Shown: positions 1 to 9,341, counted from the stretch's first letter. The stretch is DNA of 44,888 nucleotides from Luteimonas panaciterrae (GCF_020511115.1 NZ_JAJAVH010000021.1:1-44888), one strand, 5' to 3'. A program made the numbers and translations. The notes: generated by a model from the letters alone, not told the origin.

Positions 1-1
1 T

Positions 2-2545
2 ACGTACACCTATCAGGTGTGCGATACCTCGACCCCGACGCCGGTATGCGATACCGCGACGGTGACGGTGACGGTGCAGCCGAACGTGGTGACCGCGGTC
101 GACGACACCGCCGAAACCCCGGCCAACCAGCCGGTGACGATCCCCGTGCTCGACAACGACACGGTGACGGGTTCGCCGCTGAATCCGGGCTCGGTGACGA
201 TCACGGTGCCGCCGAGCAATGGCACGGTGACGGTGAACGACGACGGCACGATCGTCTACACGCCGAACCCGAACTTCATTGGCACGGATACCTTCACCTA
301 TCAGGTGTGCGATACCTCGACCCCGACGCCGGTATGCGATACCGCGACGGTGACGGTGAACGACGACGGCACGATCGTCTACACGCCGAACCCGAACTTC
401 ATTGGCACGGATACCTTCACCTATCAGGTGTGCGATACCTCGACCCCGACGCCGGTGTGCGACACCGCGACGGTGACGGTGAACGTGAAGGGCCAGCCGC
501 CGGTCGCGAATCCGGATCCGGATGCGGGCACGGGCGCGCCTGGCCAACCGGTGACGATCCCGGTGCTCGGCAACGACACCGATCCGGACAACAACATTGA
601 TCCGGGCACGGTCGTCATCGTCGGCGCCCCTGGCGACGGCAAGACGCTGGTCGTGCCGGGTGAAGGCACCTGGCAGGTGAATCCGGACGGCACGATCACC
701 TTCACGCCGGAAGAGGACTTCGTCGGCACGACCACACCGATCGAATACACGGTGTCGGATACGACCGGGCTGAAGTCCAACCCGGCGCAGGTCAGCGTCG
801 AGATCAAGAGCGCGGCTCGCGTGCACGTGATCAAGACGGCCTCGCCGCGCGACGTGAAAATCGGCGATCTGGTTCGCTACACCGTGACGATGGAAAACAC
901 GGGCGAATCGGATCTCGTCAACGGCGTGTTGATCGATACGCCGCCCGCGGGCTTCACCTACGTCAACAACTCGTTGACCGTGGCGGACCGTGATGGCGCC
1001 GGTCGCCTGACGGGTACGTACCCGATCAGCGTCGACCAGATCGACATCAAGTCCGGCGAGCGTGCGACGGTGGTGTACCTGCTGCGTGTCGGCGCGGGCG
1101 TCGGTGCGGGCATCCACACCAACCACGCCATCGTGCAGGAACGCGGAACGACGATCTCGAACGACGCGACGGCCAACGTGCAGTTGGTGGCCGATCCGCT
1201 GCTTGATGAATCGCTGATCATCGGTACCGCCTACGACGACCGCGACGGTGACGGCTGGCAGGATTCCGCGACGATGACCGGCGTGCATGTCCAGGGCGGC
1301 TTCGCTCCGGGTGCGTACGTGCCGAACTCGACCACGGTCGATCGCGGCAAGGGTCCGGCGCCGGAGCCCGACGCCAGCTCGCCGATGCTGCACGGCATCG
1401 CGATCGGCGAAGTCTCCGGACGTCAGTCCGAGGCCGACACGGTCGATGCGCACAAGGTCGTGGTGAGCCAGAAGCTCAGCTCGCTCGACTTCACCGACGA
1501 CTTCGTGCTCACCACGAAGCAAGGTGTGAGCGTGCGCATGGATGCTTCCGGCAAGACCCGCATCGAGCGTGGCAGTGGCGATGCGGCGAAGGGCCTCACC
1601 GGTGCGGAGCCGACCGTGGAGCGTCGTGTCAGTCAGGCCGACGGTGGCTATCGTGTCGATTACGTGATCGGCAACGCCGGTATCGACGAGCGTGGCATCC
1701 CCGGCGTGCGTATCGCTTCGGTGGAAGGCCTGATCGTCGAGACGGATCAGTTCGGTCGCTACAACCTGATCGGCATCAACGGTGGCCCGGCCAACCGCGG
1801 ACGCAACTTCATCCTGAAAGTGGATCCGGCGACCTTGCCGCCAGGCAGCGTCTTCACCACCGACAACCCGCAGGTCCGCCGCATCACGCCCGGACTGCCG
1901 GTGCGCTTTGACTTCGGCATCAAGCTGCCGTCCGGCCTGATCGAAGGCAAGGGCGACGAGCAGGTCGAAATGGAGTTGGGCGAGGTGATGTTCGACGACG
2001 CCAGCGCCAAGCTGCGCGAGCAGTACCTGCCGGTCATCGACAAGATGGCCGAGCAGGTGAAGCAGCACAGCGGCGGTGAAGTCGTGATCGCCGCGAATGG
2101 CGAGTCGCAGGCCTTGGCCTACGACCGCGCCAAGGCGGTGCAGTCGGCGCTGCTGGCGCAGCTCTCGCCCGAACAGGCGAAGTCGCTGCAGGTCAGCCTG
2201 CGCACCGACGTCGCCGATGCCGGCAGCACGCTGTTGAAGCTGGACGGTCAATCGCGACTGCTCGGCGATGTGCTGTTCGACACCGACAAGTCCGAGATCA
2301 AGCCGGAGTTCGCGCCGGTGATCGAGAAGATCGCGGCCGACATCGACAAGCTCGGAACAGGAACCGTTGGCGTGGTCGGACATGCCGACAAACGCGGGGC
2401 GCCTGCTTACAACGACGCGCTCGCACTACGTCGTGCCAAGGCGGTGTACGAGGCCATCGCAGCGAAATTGAGCCCGGAGGTGCGCAGCAAGCTGCGTGTG
2501 GAAATCAGCGACAACCCGACAGCCCCTGTCGGTTCAAGCAAATAA
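2..2545 (+). CDS. Repeat adhesin with Ig/cadherin-like repeats, DUF11 and OmpA-like C-terminus (5' partial)
   Basis: The frame is open from base 2, so the true start lies before the window; about 847 residues are visible. Bases 2-800 encode tandem-95/cadherin-like modules (DND calcium-type motifs, phrases such as NPNFIGTDTFTYQV). Bases about 810-1190 encode a DUF11-type domain (VHVIKTASPRDVKIGDLVRY). A middle region (1200-1960) of unknown fold follows. The last 200 residues hold two OmpA-like segments; the second, around 2265-2465, has the typical VLFDTDKSEIKPEF opening and the ALRRAKAVYEAI helix expected to bind peptidoglycan. The protein therefore probably spans from cell wall to surface. 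Only 16 bases separate it from the downstream barrel gene, suggesting cotranscription. DNA-level tandem repeats are listed separately. Family assignment of individual modules is by eye; a surface/cell-envelope role is well supported, the partner or ligand is unknown. Confidence 0.85.
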   Translation, partial: TYTYQVCDTSTPTPVCDTATVTVTVQPNVVTAVDDTAETPANQPVTIPVLDNDTVTGSPLNPGSVTITVPPSNGTVTVNDDGTIVYTPNPNFIGTDTFTYQVCDTSTPTPVCDTATVTVNDDGTIVYTPNPNFIGTDTFTYQVCDTSTPTPVCDTATVTVNVKGQPPVANPDPDAGTGAPGQPVTIPVLGNDTDPDNNIDPGTVVIVGAPGDGKTLVVPGEGTWQVNPDGTITFTPEEDFVGTTTPIEYTVSDTTGLKSNPAQVSVEIKSAARVHVIKTASPRDVKIGDLVRYTVTMENTGESDLVNGVLIDTPPAGFTYVNNSLTVADRDGAGRLTGTYPISVDQIDIKSGERATVVYLLRVGAGVGAGIHTNHAIVQERGTTISNDATANVQLVADPLLDESLIIGTAYDDRDGDGWQDSATMTGVHVQGGFAPGAYVPNSTTVDRGKGPAPEPDASSPMLHGIAIGEVSGRQSEADTVDAHKVVVSQKLSSLDFTDDFVLTTKQGVSVRMDASGKTRIERGSGDAAKGLTGAEPTVERRVSQADGGYRVDYVIGNAGIDERGIPGVRIASVEGLIVETDQFGRYNLIGINGGPANRGRNFILKVDPATLPPGSVFTTDNPQVRRITPGLPVRFDFGIKLPSGLIEGKGDEQVEMELGEVMFDDASAKLREQYLPVIDKMAEQVKQHSGGEVVIAANGESQALAYDRAKAVQSALLAQLSPEQAKSLQVSLRTDVADAGSTLLKLDGQSRLLGDVLFDTDKSEIKPEFAPVIEKIAADIDKLGTGTVGVVGHADKRGAPAYNDALALRRAKAVYEAIAAKLSPEVRSKLRVEISDNPTAPVGSSK
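233..478 (+). repeat. Tandem duplication of a 123-bp unit inside the adhesin gene
   Basis: Bases 233-355 and 356-478 are near-identical copies of one 123-base unit (41 codons, in frame). Each copy runs from VTVNDDGTIVYTPNP to CDTATVTV, the second half of one cadherin-like module. Differences are limited to a few synonymous changes near the end of the second copy. The first 79 bases of the window match the end of the unit as well. The copy is a half-module, so the module boundary is broken by the duplication. Confidence 0.9.
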
Positions 2546-2561
2546 CCGGGGGGACGCCGAC

Positions 2562-5500
2562 ATGAAAATGAAACTGCTCGACTACACCCTGATCTGCCTG
2601 CTCTCCGGCGTCGCCCCTCTGGCGGTGGCGCAGGAGACGTCGACGGCGACCGTCGCCGGCAGCGGGGAGCAGCAGACACCCTCGGCCGTCGATTGCAGCG
2701 GCGACACCTGCTCGGACGAAAAGGGCGTGGTGATGCGCGTGCGCACGCGTGGCGCACGTCAGCCGGTCACCGACGCCGATGCCTCGACGTCGAAAGCATT
2801 GCAGCCCGATCGTCGCGTCAGCGTGCAGACGGAACAACCGACCGCGGGCCAACCGGTCGCGGGTGGTCCGGGCAAGGCCGTGGCGATCGGCAAGTGGACC
2901 GCGCAGCTGCCCAACGGCGGCGTGATCTGGGCGACCGAGGATCCCAATCTCGGCCAGCCCGAACTCACGGTGTCCGCGCCGTCGCTGGTGCCCTTCGAGA
3001 ACGGCCGCATCACCAAGCCGGTGCAGTTCTATGCCCGCAACAACTATTCGGCCTTCATCCAGCGCGCCGAAGTCCTGATCTATCGGGCTTCCGACCAGGA
3101 TCTGGTCGATCCGCTGGCCACGGTCTCGCTGCCGATCGCGGCGGTGAGCGACGTGAAGTGGGACGGCACGCTGCCCGCAGGACTTGAAGCACGCGTCGGC
3201 GACGAACTGATCTACATCGTGCGCGCCTACGGTGCGGACGGCGCTTACGACGAAACCTACGCCAGCCGCATGCAGCTGGCGCGGCCGGAAGACGTGCAGC
3301 GCGGTGCGGATCTGCTGCGCAATTCCATCGAGAAGCAGTACGGCACCAACTACACCGACGACAGCGCGCAGGAAAAGAGCCTGATCGACAGCGTGTTCGG
3401 CAGCAGCAACGGCTTGCGGCAGCAGAACATCCAGATCTACGGTTCGCGCATCCGTATCCAGGGACGCAACATTCCCGAGGAATACAACGTCGAGATCAAC
3501 GGCGAGACGTATCCGGTCGACCTGGAGCGCAAGCTGGTCGCCGAATATCTCGTGCCGATCGGCCAGCACAAGTTCGACGTCGGCCTGATCGGCAGGAACA
3601 AGCAGGAAATCCACCACACGCTCGATATCGACGTGAGCGGCCGCTACATGTTCGCCGTCGCATTGGCGGACCTGACCGCATCGAAGGGCAGTGTTTCCGG
3701 ATCGATCGAGCCGCTGGCCGGCGACGATCACTACGACAAGGACTTCCTGCTCGAAGGCCGCCTGGCGTTCTACTTGAAGGGCAAGATCAAGGGCAAATAC
3801 CTGATCACCGCGCAGGCCGACACGCAGGAGCGCGAGGTCAAGGAGCTGTTCAACGGCTTCTGGGACGCCGATCCGCAGGATGTGTTCCGCCGTCTCGATC
3901 CGGATCAGTACTACCCGGTCTACGGCGACGATTCGACCACGTATCGCGACGTCGACACGATGGGCCGCCTGTACGTGCGCGTGGACTGGGACAAGAACCA
4001 GGCGCTGTGGGGTAACTTCGAAACCGGCTTCACCGGTACCGAGTACGGCCAGTATTCGCGCGACCTGTACGGCGGCGCGTTCAACTGGCGCAGCCGGCGC
4101 ACCACGTCGCTGGGCGAGGCGGGCACCGAGGTGCGCGCGTTCGGTTCGGAGGCGCAGACGGTTCCGGGCCATACCGAATTCCTGGGCACCGGCGGCAGCA
4201 CCTATCACCTCAAGCACACCGATCTGCTGCCGGGTTCGGAGCGCGTGATCATTGAAGTGCGCGATCCGACCACCGGTCGCGTCGAGGCACGCGTGCCGTT
4301 GCAGAACGGCCCGGACTACGAGATCGATGCCTATCAAGGCCGCATCATCCTCGCGCGTCCGCTGACGGGCACGACCAAGGGTTCCGAGTACAAGCCACGG
4401 CTGACCATCGACGGTCCGCTGGACGGCTACGTGCAGGTGCTGCTGGTCGATTACGAATACGTGCCCAACGGCTTCGACGCCGACAAGGTCACCGCGGGCT
4501 TCCGCGGCAAGCACTGGTTCGGCGATCACGTCGCCGTCGGTGCCACCTACGTCGACGAGAATCGCGCCGGCGAGGACTACACGCTGAAGGGCGCGGACAT
4601 CACGCTGCAGGCCGGTCGCGGCACCTATCTGAAGGTGGAGCACAACAAGACCGAGGCGACCAGCGTCCCGGTGTTCTACTCCGACAACGGCGGCATGAGC
4701 TTCCTGGAAACCAATCCGATCACCGGCCCGCGCAAGGGCGAGGCGACGGCGGTGGAAGCGCGCATCAACCTGAAGGAACTCGGCTGGACCAAGCTCGACT
4801 GGTCCGCCGGTGCCTGGTGGCGCCACGTCGATGAAGGCTTCTCGATTGCCCGCAACGACTTCGGTCAGGAGATCGAGGAGAAGGGCGTCGAGGTGCTCGG
4901 GCAGTTCGCGCCCAACTTCAACATCTATGGCCGCTACAGCCGTGCCGAACGCGGGCAGGAATCGCTCGAGCAGGATCAGCTGACGGCCGAATGGCGCGTG
5001 ACCGAGGACGTGACCCTGGCCGGCGAAATACGCCGCGTGCAGGAAGAGCGCATCACCGGCGACGCCATCGGCACGCTCGGCGCGTTGCAGTACAAGCAGC
5101 GCTTCGGCACTTCGTGGGAAGCCTACGGTACCGCGCAGCTCACGCTCGATGACGACAACGGCCGCTACGCCGACAACGACGCCTTCACCCTGGGCGGCAA
5201 GTACCTGTTCGGCAACCTGTCGAGCATCGGTGCCGAAGCCACCACGGGCGATCGCGGCGACGCGGCGCAGATCAACGCCGAGTATCGCCTGACGCCGGAT
5301 CACACGGTCTATGCCGGTTACACCTATTCGACCGACACCAGCAAGTACGATCCGCTGTTCAACAACCGCATCGTGCCGGGCTGGACGCTGGGTCAGCGCT
5401 GGCGCCTGTCGAACCAGGTCAATCTGTACAACGAAAGCCAGTTCCTGAAGGAGCCCAACGAGAGCGGTCTCCAGCACACCTACGGCATGGATTTCTATCC

Positions 5501-6293
5501 GGGCGTGGGCTGGAATCTCGGCTTCGTGCTGACCACGGCCGATATCGACAAGGAAATCGGCACCGTCGATCGCGACACCGTGAGCATCTCCGCCGGCCGC
5601 ACCTCGAATCAGACGCAGTGGTCGAGCAAGCTGGAGTGGGGTCGCGACAGCGGCGCCGAGCGTCGCACGAAGTGGGCGACCACCAACTACCTGACGCACA
5701 AGGTCACCGAAAGCCTGCGTCTGGCGGCCCGCTTCAACTACGAGGACGTGGACGACGAGATCGATCCCACCGCCGGTTCGAAGTTCATCGAAGGCAACTT
5801 CGGCTTCGCATGGCGTCCGTGGAATTCGACCCGCTACGCGCTGTTCGGCAAGTACACCTACCTGTACGACGTCTCGACGCTGGAACAGGTGGGCGACAAC
5901 ACCGCCTTCTACGATCAGCGCAGCCAGATCCTGTCGCTGGAAGGCGTGTACAACCCGGACAATCGTTGGGAGTACGCGGCCAAGCTGATGCGCCGTCGCG
6001 GCGAAGTGCGACTGGGTCGCATGACCGGCGAATGGGCCGATTCCACGGCCACCTTCGCCGCCGCGCAGGTACGTTACGAGTTCGCGGACCAGTGGCACAC
6101 GCTGTTCGAATACCGCTGGCTCGACGTCACCGACGGCGGTACCCGTCAGGGCTTCCTGGCTGGCATCGATCGCGATCTCGGCAGCAACTTCCGGGTCGGC
6201 ATCGGCTACAACTTCACCAAGTTCAGCGACGACCTCACCGACTTCGATTACGACCACAAGGGCTTCTTCCTCAACGTGGTCGGTCGCTACTAA
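2562..6293 (+). CDS. Large outer-membrane beta-barrel protein, unrecognised family
   Basis: The chosen start at 2562 has a GGGGGGA ribosome site and gives a clean signal peptide (MKMKLLDYTLICLLSGVAPL, cleavage near VAQ-E); an upstream GTG at 2496 overlaps the previous gene and lacks these. The product is 1243 residues. Residues 20-110 are low-complexity linker. Residues about 130-390 look like periplasmic Ig/PEGA-type beta domains (for example IRIQGRNIPEEYNVEINGE). From about residue 400 to the end there are alternating aromatic beta strands, and the protein ends NVVGRY, an aromatic C-terminus usual for outer-membrane barrels. No TonB box or plug is evident. Position directly after the adhesin, 16 bases away, suggests the two work together in envelope display; that is inference. 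I do not recognise a named family. Confidence 0.8.
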   Translation: MKMKLLDYTLICLLSGVAPLAVAQETSTATVAGSGEQQTPSAVDCSGDTCSDEKGVVMRVRTRGARQPVTDADASTSKALQPDRRVSVQTEQPTAGQPVAGGPGKAVAIGKWTAQLPNGGVIWATEDPNLGQPELTVSAPSLVPFENGRITKPVQFYARNNYSAFIQRAEVLIYRASDQDLVDPLATVSLPIAAVSDVKWDGTLPAGLEARVGDELIYIVRAYGADGAYDETYASRMQLARPEDVQRGADLLRNSIEKQYGTNYTDDSAQEKSLIDSVFGSSNGLRQQNIQIYGSRIRIQGRNIPEEYNVEINGETYPVDLERKLVAEYLVPIGQHKFDVGLIGRNKQEIHHTLDIDVSGRYMFAVALADLTASKGSVSGSIEPLAGDDHYDKDFLLEGRLAFYLKGKIKGKYLITAQADTQEREVKELFNGFWDADPQDVFRRLDPDQYYPVYGDDSTTYRDVDTMGRLYVRVDWDKNQALWGNFETGFTGTEYGQYSRDLYGGAFNWRSRRTTSLGEAGTEVRAFGSEAQTVPGHTEFLGTGGSTYHLKHTDLLPGSERVIIEVRDPTTGRVEARVPLQNGPDYEIDAYQGRIILARPLTGTTKGSEYKPRLTIDGPLDGYVQVLLVDYEYVPNGFDADKVTAGFRGKHWFGDHVAVGATYVDENRAGEDYTLKGADITLQAGRGTYLKVEHNKTEATSVPVFYSDNGGMSFLETNPITGPRKGEATAVEARINLKELGWTKLDWSAGAWWRHVDEGFSIARNDFGQEIEEKGVEVLGQFAPNFNIYGRYSRAERGQESLEQDQLTAEWRVTEDVTLAGEIRRVQEERITGDAIGTLGALQYKQRFGTSWEAYGTAQLTLDDDNGRYADNDAFTLGGKYLFGNLSSIGAEATTGDRGDAAQINAEYRLTPDHTVYAGYTYSTDTSKYDPLFNNRIVPGWTLGQRWRLSNQVNLYNESQFLKEPNESGLQHTYGMDFYPGVGWNLGFVLTTADIDKEIGTVDRDTVSISAGRTSNQTQWSSKLEWGRDSGAERRTKWATTNYLTHKVTESLRLAARFNYEDVDDEIDPTAGSKFIEGNFGFAWRPWNSTRYALFGKYTYLYDVSTLEQVGDNTAFYDQRSQILSLEGVYNPDNRWEYAAKLMRRRGEVRLGRMTGEWADSTATFAAAQVRYEFADQWHTLFEYRWLDVTDGGTRQGFLAGIDRDLGSNFRVGIGYNFTKFSDDLTDFDYDHKGFFLNVVGRY

Positions 6294-6311
6294 CCATCAA
6301 AAAAGCTTTCC

Positions 6312-6338
6312 CCGGCAGCGGCCTTGAGCCGCTGCCGG
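6312..6338. terminator. Perfect 11-bp hairpin, possible terminator
   Basis: CCGGCAGCGGC (6312-6322) pairs perfectly with GCCGCTGCCGG (6328-6338) around a 5-base loop, 18 bases after the barrel stop codon. No T-run follows on the plus strand; an A-run precedes it (6299-6304). It may end or attenuate the upstream transcript, or stabilise its 3' end, but a classic U-tract is missing. Confidence 0.5.
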
Positions 6339-6380
6339 CGAGAAGGCACGGCAGTTTGCGGGCGAAATTTGGGGAAAATC

Positions 6381-8279
6381 ATGAAAAATTGCGATGCTCG
6401 TCGCAGTGCAAGACATCCGTTCTTCACGTTTCGTCGCGCCCTGGCACCGGTGCTGTTCGCGCTGATTGCGCCCGTGCTCGCATCGCCCGCGCATGCGCAG
6501 ACCTGCACGCAGCTGCCGCAGCGCATGTCGACAACGGGCAACCTCAGCACCACGACCACCCAGTTGAATGGGTGGACTGCTTCGTCACCGACGGGAACAA
6601 GCGGTGCTTGGCAATCCTATTCGCTGACCACGCCTAGCGCGACGAACCATGGCGGCCAGCTGTGGAGTGACGGCACTGCGAACGGCAACCAGTTCGCCCT
6701 GACCACTACGGCCGCGAACAGCCCGACCAAGGTGTCAGGGGGCGCGGTGCTGACGTTCTCGGTGGCCTGGAACAACGCTCAGTACGGTAACTTTCCGGCA
6801 GGCGCCAATTCGGATGCCCATCTGGTCTATGACGGCAACCAGTACCGCCTGCAGGTCCTTTACGCAGGCGTCGTCTATACCACGGTGCTGACGGCACCCG
6901 TCGACGGACGCAGCAACAATGCGACCTCCGCCAACAACTACAACGACTGGGGGCCGACCAACTCGAGCCTTGTCGCCAACAATGGCGCACAGTTCGTGAA
7001 CGCGCCTCCGGCCAGTCCGCCGCCTTCCTACGTCGGCGGCAGGGGATCGGCGCAGTTCACCACGCCGGTCGTCGTGTGGACCAAGGTCAGTATCCGGCTG
7101 CCCGACAACATTCCGCAGACGGGTGCTATCCAGTTCCTCGCGACGCGCATGCAGAGCACGTTCTCCGATACGAATCGGTCGGACGACTTCTACGTCAAGG
7201 ACGTCATCCTCAACGACCGCACTCTGTGCCTGGCCAAGGCGACGTCGGCGAGCAGCAACGGAGGCGCGTTCACGTTCACGACCACCAATCTGGATACGGA
7301 CCAGGTCGCCGCCAGCAATCAGAATTCCGCGATCATCACCACCAGTTCCGCCAATCCCACGGTGGCCTTCGATGGAGATACGAGCACGGCCGGTACCCAA
7401 CCGGCGTTGGTGATGGCCAACCAGGTGACGCTGACCGAAGCGCCGGCCACCGGATTCGGGTTGAGTTCGGTCAGTTGCGACAACGGCGTGAGCGGTAGCA
7501 TCAGTGGCAACCAGATCACTTTGTCCTCGTTCAACGCCAGCAGCGAAACGGGTCTCATGGTGACCTGCACCGTCACGAACACCCGGCCGAGGATCCGTCT
7601 GCAAAAGACGCTGCCGGGCGGACGCGCACTGGCCGGCGATCAGTTCACGCTCAACATCGCCGGCCCACGCGGCGGCACCGCGACCACGGCGTCGGTCACC
7701 ACGACCGGGAGCGGAAGCACGGCCACCGGCGTGGCCGACTTCAATCCCGCCGATGCCAGTGGCAGCTACACGCTGTCCGAAACGGCGTCCGGCACCACCG
7801 TGCTGACGGGTTATGCCACGTCCTACGCCTGCACCAACGCCACCTCGGGCTCGTCGACGGTGATGCCCAGCGGCACTGGTACCAGTTTCAATCTGGTACC
7901 GGCGGCCGCCGATGACATCACCTGCACCTTCAGCAATACCGCGCGCCTGAGCAATCTGGCGATCAGCAAGACGAACACGCCTGCTTCCGGACCGAACGAT
8001 CAGCCCGCCGACACCGTGACGCGCGGCGCGACCGTGACCTACAGCATCGTCGTGAGCAACGGCGGCCCGCAGTCCTCCGACGGCGCGGTGTTGCGCGATC
8101 CAACGCCCACGGGTGTGAGCTGCACGACGGTGGCTTGCAGCGTGACCAGCGGCGGCGCCACTTGCCCGGCGCCCGCTTCGCTGACGGTGGCGAATCTGCA
8201 GTCCTCCGGTGGCGTGGCGATTCCAAGCATGCCGGCCAACAGTTCGCTGACTTTCAGTCTGACGTGTGCCGCCAACTGA
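6381..8279 (+). CDS. Secreted protein with DUF11-like C-terminal domain
   Basis: Start 6381 follows GGGGAA and gives a signal peptide with a basic n-region (RRSARHPFFTFRRA), hydrophobic core and APAHAQ-type cleavage site near residue 40. The product has 632 residues. Residues 40-290 form a beta-rich domain of unrecognised family that ends at a cysteine (NDRTLCLAKA). Residues about 300-520 resemble two prealbumin/SpaA-like modules (TLTEAPATGFGL; IRLQKTLPGGRALAGDQF). The last 110 residues are DUF11-like (LAISKTNTPASGPNDQP to LTFSLTCAAN) with four cysteines. This tail is shared with the gene at 9523 and the pseudogene at 12126. The protein is probably exported and sits outside the inner membrane; function is unknown. 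A 13-bp tandem repeat begins on its stop codon. Confidence 0.8.
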   Translation: MKNCDARRSARHPFFTFRRALAPVLFALIAPVLASPAHAQTCTQLPQRMSTTGNLSTTTTQLNGWTASSPTGTSGAWQSYSLTTPSATNHGGQLWSDGTANGNQFALTTTAANSPTKVSGGAVLTFSVAWNNAQYGNFPAGANSDAHLVYDGNQYRLQVLYAGVVYTTVLTAPVDGRSNNATSANNYNDWGPTNSSLVANNGAQFVNAPPASPPPSYVGGRGSAQFTTPVVVWTKVSIRLPDNIPQTGAIQFLATRMQSTFSDTNRSDDFYVKDVILNDRTLCLAKATSASSNGGAFTFTTTNLDTDQVAASNQNSAIITTSSANPTVAFDGDTSTAGTQPALVMANQVTLTEAPATGFGLSSVSCDNGVSGSISGNQITLSSFNASSETGLMVTCTVTNTRPRIRLQKTLPGGRALAGDQFTLNIAGPRGGTATTASVTTTGSGSTATGVADFNPADASGSYTLSETASGTTVLTGYATSYACTNATSGSSTVMPSGTGTSFNLVPAAADDITCTFSNTARLSNLAISKTNTPASGPNDQPADTVTRGATVTYSIVVSNGGPQSSDGAVLRDPTPTGVSCTTVACSVTSGGATCPAPASLTVANLQSSGGVAIPSMPANSSLTFSLTCAAN

Positions 8280-8313
8280 TCTGAATCATTGATCTGAATC
8301 GTTGATCTGAACC
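8277..8313 (+). repeat. Three-copy 13-bp tandem repeat overlapping a stop codon
   Basis: TGATCTGAATCAT, TGATCTGAATCGT and TGATCTGAACC follow one another at 8277, 8290 and 8303. The first TGA is the stop codon of the gene at 6381, and the array ends just before the AAGGA ribosome site of the GH18 gene. It looks like slippage expansion that sets the spacing between the two genes. Confidence 0.8.
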
Positions 8314-8324
8314 AAGGAATTCCG

Positions 8325-9281
8325 ATGTCCATTTCGAAAATTGCGGCGGCGCTGCTGCTCGCGAGCGTCTCCCCGCTGTCTCTCGCCGTCACTTGCCCCG
8401 ATCCGAACACGCAGGCGACGTCGGAAAATCTGCCCGGCATCCTCGCCTACAAACAGAGCCAGCATCAGAAGATGTTCGGCTACTTCCGCATCTGGCGTGA
8501 CGAGGTGGCCGACCCGGCCGTCAACATGACCTCGATGGCCGATCTGCCGGCGTGCCTCGATCTGGTGTTCGTGTTCCCGTACAACGTGCCGGATGACAAC
8601 CCGGTGTGGGACACCATCAAGAACGATTACGTGCCCTTGCTGCGTGCGCAGGGCACCAAGGTGGTCTGGTCGGTGTTCATCGACAAGCTGCTCGATCCCG
8701 CGTATCCGAGCACCACCGCCGGCTACGACGCGCTGGCACAGAAGATCATCGCCGACACCGTCAACAAGTACGGCGTCGACGGTCTCGATGTCGACATGGA
8801 GAAGACACTCACCTCCAGCCAGCTGACCAAGGCGAAGGGCGTGTTCGCGGCGCTGTCCAAGTATCTCGGGCCGAAATCCGGCACCGGCAAGCTGCTGATC
8901 TACGATACAAACAAGGACGGCACCAATGCCCTGTTCCGTGCCGTGGCGACGCAGGTCGATTACGTCCTGGTGCAGTCGTACGGACGTTCGGTCAGCGGAT
9001 TGCAGAGCACGTTTGATACCTACAAGGCGTACATCCCGGCCAGCAAGTACTTCATCGGTTTCTCGTTCTACGAGGAAAACGGAACGGCCTGGCACGACGC
9101 GGTCGCGCCGATGAATACCAGTCGCGCCTACAAGTACGCGCAGTGGCAGCCGACGGGCACGAAGAAGGGCGGCATCTTCAGCTACGCCCTCGATCGCGAC
9201 GGCGTGCCTGAAGGCCAGAACGCCATCGTGCCAACGGATTACACCTGGACGCGCACGCTGATCTCGGTCATGAATCCCTGA
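8325..9281 (+). CDS. Secreted GH18 endo-beta-N-acetylglucosaminidase-like enzyme
   Basis: The 318-residue product starts 5 bases after AAGGAA and has a signal peptide (MSISKIAAALLLASVSPLSL). The GH18 catalytic motif DGxDxDxE is present as DGLDVDME at residues 152-159, so Glu159 is the expected proton donor and Asp157 its helper. The N-terminal phrase FGYFRIWRD and the barrel strand VVWSVFID fit the EndoS/EndoF-like branch that cleaves the chitobiose core of N-glycans, rather than true chitinases; this sub-assignment is from memory of motifs. The enzyme is one catalytic domain with no carbohydrate-binding module. It sits between two DUF11-tail protein genes with a 45-base gap to the upstream one, so it probably belongs to the same surface locus. 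A chitin- or peptidoglycan-directed role cannot be excluded. Confidence 0.85.
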   Translation: MSISKIAAALLLASVSPLSLAVTCPDPNTQATSENLPGILAYKQSQHQKMFGYFRIWRDEVADPAVNMTSMADLPACLDLVFVFPYNVPDDNPVWDTIKNDYVPLLRAQGTKVVWSVFIDKLLDPAYPSTTAGYDALAQKIIADTVNKYGVDGLDVDMEKTLTSSQLTKAKGVFAALSKYLGPKSGTGKLLIYDTNKDGTNALFRAVATQVDYVLVQSYGRSVSGLQSTFDTYKAYIPASKYFIGFSFYEENGTAWHDAVAPMNTSRAYKYAQWQPTGTKKGGIFSYALDRDGVPEGQNAIVPTDYTWTRTLISVMNP

Positions 9282-9341
9282 GCGGACAACCGCACCGTTA
9301 TCCGCGAGGTGGATGGCGGTGCGTCACAAAAAATCGGCCGG

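Noticed and set aside
2505..6257. A 1250-codon open frame antisense to the barrel gene
   Set aside because: It is the mirror of a high-GC coding gene. Its translation is Val/Ala/Arg/Asp/His-rich with no domain, while the plus strand has a signal peptide, barrel strands and a ribosome site.
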